A stretch of 37,196 nucleotides of DNA, taken from NCBI RefSeq assembly GCF_003943515.1, contig NZ_RJPT01000006.1, positions 26,233 to 63,428 on the forward strand. Direction: 5' to 3'. Positions within the stretch are counted from its first letter, which is position 1. Each line of letters begins with the position of its first letter. Shown piece by piece: positions 34,972-37,196 of the stretch. The translations under genes and the position numbers were made by a program. A model generated the notes under the pieces. It saw only the letters and a list, made by a program, of their open reading frames with translations, ran no database searches and was not told where the DNA came from. The stretch comes from Streptococcus cristatus. Its GTDB lineage: Bacteria > Bacillota > Bacilli > Lactobacillales > Streptococcaceae.

Positions 34972-35643
34972 TTACATATGAAACATTAGAAAAACAATAC
35001 CTATTGTATTGGCCAGAATATGTGACAAGGTTGTAATCAAACAATTTTTAGTCTTTTTATAAATAATGGAATAGATGATACTATCAACAAAAATCATCAA
35101 AACATCATAGCTAACAAGTTCAAAACTTCCACTAGCAATATGGGCTACCGCAAACAATAAAGACGACACAATAGCACAAAGCCAAAATGGAAAAATTGTC
35201 ATTGACTTACCAAGAAAGAAACCTCGCCATGCGATTTCTTCTCCTAAAGCCGCAATTATTACTTGAACCATAAGGAGTGGTATTTTATCGAAAGATAACA
35301 TAGAATCCGTTCTTCCAACAATATGACTGGTGAATGCACCCTTAAATACCAAATCGCCAATAATCAACGTTGCTACAGCGGTTCCTATCGGGAGTAAAAC
35401 CAAAAGAATTACTCCTTGTTTTTTCAAATCATTGAAAAATGATTTAAAACGTAATCCCGACTCTATATGTCTTTTTTTCTCCAAAAATTCAAGAACAAAG
35501 AAAAAGAGAGTACCAATCAGTACGGTGAGACCTGATACAGAAAGTTCAGGTATTATCTTTGTCAAAGACAACACTGCCATTAGAAACAAACCAATGATTG
35601 TAGTATATACAAACTTTTTATCTATTTTAGCAAAATTAGGCAT
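34972..35643 (-). CDS. CPBP-family intramembrane metalloprotease
   Basis: A 223-residue protein with about six membrane helices and a complete CPBP (type II CAAX/Abi) active site: EEIAWRG with Glu135, Glu136 and Arg140, His168 (AVAHIASG), and His208/Asn212 (LSHILANTIG). Streptococcal relatives include bacteriocin self-immunity proteins (Abi type) and proteases of unknown target. No bacteriocin precursor is seen here. AAGGAG precedes the ATG. A perfect 12-bp inverted repeat covers its -35 TTGACA. Base use is AT-rich, unlike the genes to its left, which suggests it belongs to an acquired segment. Confidence 0.85.
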   Translation of the reverse strand: MPNFAKIDKKFVYTTIIGLFLMAVLSLTKIIPELSVSGLTVLIGTLFFFVLEFLEKKRHIESGLRFKSFFNDLKKQGVILLVLLPIGTAVATLIIGDLVFKGAFTSHIVGRTDSMLSFDKIPLLMVQVIIAALGEEIAWRGFFLGKSMTIFPFWLCAIVSSLLFAVAHIASGSFELVSYDVLMIFVDSIIYSIIYKKTKNCLITTLSHILANTIGIVFLMFHM

Positions 35644-35688
35644 AAATATTTCTCCTTAACGTTAGTAGGGCGACATGGTTATTCTTTT

Positions 35689-35724
35689 GTCTTGAATTGT
35701 CAAATTAAGTGCACAATTCAAGAC
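35689..35724 (-). promoter_or_regulatory. Inverted repeat over the CPBP gene -35 region
   Basis: GTCTTGAATTGT (35689-35700) and ACAATTCAAGAC (35713-35724) form a perfect 12-bp inverted repeat with a 12-nt spacer. A consensus -35 TTGACA (minus strand, 35703-35698) overlaps the left arm. The -10 (TAACCA) is poor, as at regulated promoters. Confidence 0.55.
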
Positions 35725-36075
35725 TTAAAAAACTTTCGCCAAAAGGTCTCCTAGGCTTTCACGAGCAGAGCTACACACTCAGCAGCTTACTGTTACCGTA
35801 TCGTCTCGTCGTACACTCCTTACTCTACGACCACTATCGCATGGGCGGAGCATCTGCTTCTACTTGGCTGATGAATCAGCTCGTACAAGCAGCGATACTG
35901 CCTCGACTTGCTTATCATTGTCCAAACCAGTCTTAATAACATCTCCAACATACATAATGTTTTTTAAACCTTAAATAAGATTTGGATAAATTTGTTTGTA
36001 TGTTAAACCATCATGAAATGTCAATTCACAGATAGTTTTACTTATATATTTATACGGTCTTTTTGTATTTATAAA
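35725..36075. other. Gene-poor stretch with a G+C-rich patch, possible gene relic
   Basis: No credible gene. From 35751 to 35930 I count 91 G or C in 180 bases, against about 30 percent just to the right. Both strands hold short frames broken by stops: one plus frame of 75 codons (35709-35936) without a ribosome site, and one minus frame of 31 codons starting MYVGDVIKTG (35955-35860). I read it as a decayed gene or insertion remnant of unknown origin, or possibly a structured RNA. From 35937 to 36075 the DNA is AT-rich, and I see nothing else in it. Confidence 0.5.
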
Positions 36076-37196
36076 TCATCCTCTTAGAATTTCGTCTATC
36101 TGCTCCGCTTCGATTTGTTTTTGTAAATCATCAATTTTTGTTTCAATATAGTTTTTGTGTTTTATCCACTTTAAACCTATAAAGTTTGGTAACAATGATT
36201 CGAGAAATTCAATCCAAGCTGAATACATAGGTACTACACTACCTGAGCAACTCCAAAAAGTAGGTGTTAATGGTATTTTTTCAAAGTCTTCAAACAACGG
36301 ATTATTCTCAAGAAAGAGCGAGATATACTCTTTTTTTCTTTTGATCTCTAATTTTGACACAACTGAAAATAGGCAATACATTTTTGCTTTATCATTGCAG
36401 AATCGTTGAATACATTGTCGAATCCACATATCTTGTCTTTCTAACAGCTTTTTCTCACTTTGCATTGGCAATAATAAAGATTCTAAGAAATACGGTACGG
36501 ACAATTTAGAATATCGTCGGTTTCTTATCAACTGCTCAAAAATTTTGTTATATATTTCTATAAAATCATCCAAATCAAAAAAGCAACAATGCTTTTCCTT
36601 ATAGTCGCTAAAAGAGTCACTATTTATTAAATAATCTATATACTTGTCCAGTATAGAAGGTCTAACCGAATATATTTCCTTCAAAAATTGTCCGTCATAA
36701 TCATGATGTTTATCATATGACAACATAGCATAGTATATTTCTTCAAGCAATTCTAAATTACAATTAAATTTTTGAATAACCTCCTTTGGTGTATTGTGAT
36801 GATAATTAAATAACAAACCAAAATAAATATCCAAGATAAAGGATGAATACTCTTTTTTATCTAAAATAATTTTGCAACCTTCTATCAATGCCAATTCATC
36901 TATTACATTATATTTCTCAAGAAAATCTACATCACGCATTGATGATGAGGTAATATATCTGTCAGAAGTATCTTTTAAAAAATCATAAAGCTTTTGTAAA
37001 TGCTTTTCTGTAATTAATTCCAGTGGTAATTCATGGTAATATGCATATATCCAAGCGTTTTTTTGACTATATTCTTCATTAATAATAATTTCATACACTT
37101 CTGAATCAGATAATAAAGAAAATAGATTGTCTACTAGATGGTATGGCTGTAAATTGTTTGGTGTATCGTTTTTGATATAATATTTAATTGCATCAA
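36076..37196 (-). CDS. Large AT-rich protein, C-terminal part, STAND/nSTAND3-like (partial)
   Basis: The frame is open to the right edge. The GTG at 37098 is internal, because codons continue upstream (DAIKYYIKNDTPNNLQ), so about 372 C-terminal residues are seen and the start lies outside. The visible part is helical and repeat-like, rich in Lys, Ile and Tyr. The end, WSCSGSVVPMYSAWIEFLESL followed by GLKWIKHKNYIETKIDDLQKQIEAEQIDEILRG, resembles the tail of nSTAND3-type NTPases that I remember from anti-phage and related islands. The NTPase domain itself is not in the window, so the call is tentative. Codon use is far more AT-rich than the core genes, which points to horizontal transfer. Confidence 0.7.
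   Translation of the reverse strand, partial: DAIKYYIKNDTPNNLQPYHLVDNLFSLLSDSEVYEIIINEEYSQKNAWIYAYYHELPLELITEKHLQKLYDFLKDTSDRYITSSSMRDVDFLEKYNVIDELALIEGCKIILDKKEYSSFILDIYFGLLFNYHHNTPKEVIQKFNCNLELLEEIYYAMLSYDKHHDYDGQFLKEIYSVRPSILDKYIDYLINSDSFSDYKEKHCCFFDLDDFIEIYNKIFEQLIRNRRYSKLSVPYFLESLLLPMQSEKKLLERQDMWIRQCIQRFCNDKAKMYCLFSVVSKLEIKRKKEYISLFLENNPLFEDFEKIPLTPTFWSCSGSVVPMYSAWIEFLESLLPNFIGLKWIKHKNYIETKIDDLQKQIEAEQIDEILRG

Noticed and set aside
35709..35936. A 75-codon plus-strand frame as a gene
   Set aside because: No ribosome site, no promoter and no recognisable domain; the other frames of the same patch are equally open or broken. Kept only as part of the relic note.
37096..37098. GTG at 37098 as the start of the right-edge gene
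   Set aside because: The frame continues upstream to the window edge with protein-like codons, so the gene is partial.

Overview
The window reads as chromosomal DNA of an oral streptococcus of the sanguinis/mitis type. I infer this from protein wording, not from a database search. The supporting evidence is the nucleoside-salvage and nucleoside-ABC operon with a BMP-type lipoprotein, the glpK-glpO-glpF operon with an Mga-like regulator beside it, a cytoplasmic alpha-amylase, an LPXTG-anchored X-prolyl peptidase, streptococcal lipoprotein signals and many compact U-tract terminators. No tRNA, rRNA, CRISPR array, transposase or prophage gene is visible.

Layout. 1-6608: a minus-strand operon running methyltransferase - pdp - deoC - cdd - rnsB - rnsA - rnsC (rnsC cut by the window edge). 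It imports nucleosides and breaks them into bases, deoxyribose-phosphate and deaminated pyrimidines. 6609-8480: plus-strand coaA, rpsT (TTG start) and a small P-loop NTPase. 8463-9783: a TraX-family membrane protein flanked by two opposite copies of a ~157-bp hairpin repeat. 9790-12714: yaaA (minus), then a DUF1836 regulator-like gene overlapping a hemolysin III/TrhA gene behind a strikingly symmetrical operator, then a CPBP-type membrane protein with a changed motif residue. 12835-16932: a two-gene ABC exporter and a RocB-like M20 peptidase. 17057-21720: the wall-anchored S15 peptidase and divergent amyA, sharing a control region with LacI/CcpA-like sites. 21792-23900: a membrane-tethered alpha/beta hydrolase and an M42 aminopeptidase.

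24033-29855: the glycerol block: glpK, glpO, glpF (minus), preceded by an Mga-like regulator. Glycerol enters through GlpF, is phosphorylated by GlpK and oxidised by GlpO with H2O2 formation. 30046-32827: a run of poorly known small genes: a DUF6630-like protein, an unknown protein coupled to a two-helix membrane peptide, a DUF4300-like lipoprotein and a 103-residue protein. 32941-34806: a GH13 neopullulanase/cyclomaltodextrinase-type enzyme with a strong promoter and a cre-like site. 34972-35724: a CPBP protease with an intact motif and a 12-bp inverted repeat over its -35. 35725-36075: no convincing gene, but a patch of higher G+C inside AT-rich DNA. 36076-37196: the C-terminal part of a large AT-rich gene that looks like the helical tail of a STAND-type (nSTAND3-like) NTPase. 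This suggests that an accessory, possibly defence, region begins just past the right edge.

Most of the window is ordinary streptococcal core metabolism. The places most likely to hold something new are the right edge (35689-37196), the repeat-flanked traX segment, the DUF1836-hlyIII control region, and the 30046-32274 cluster.
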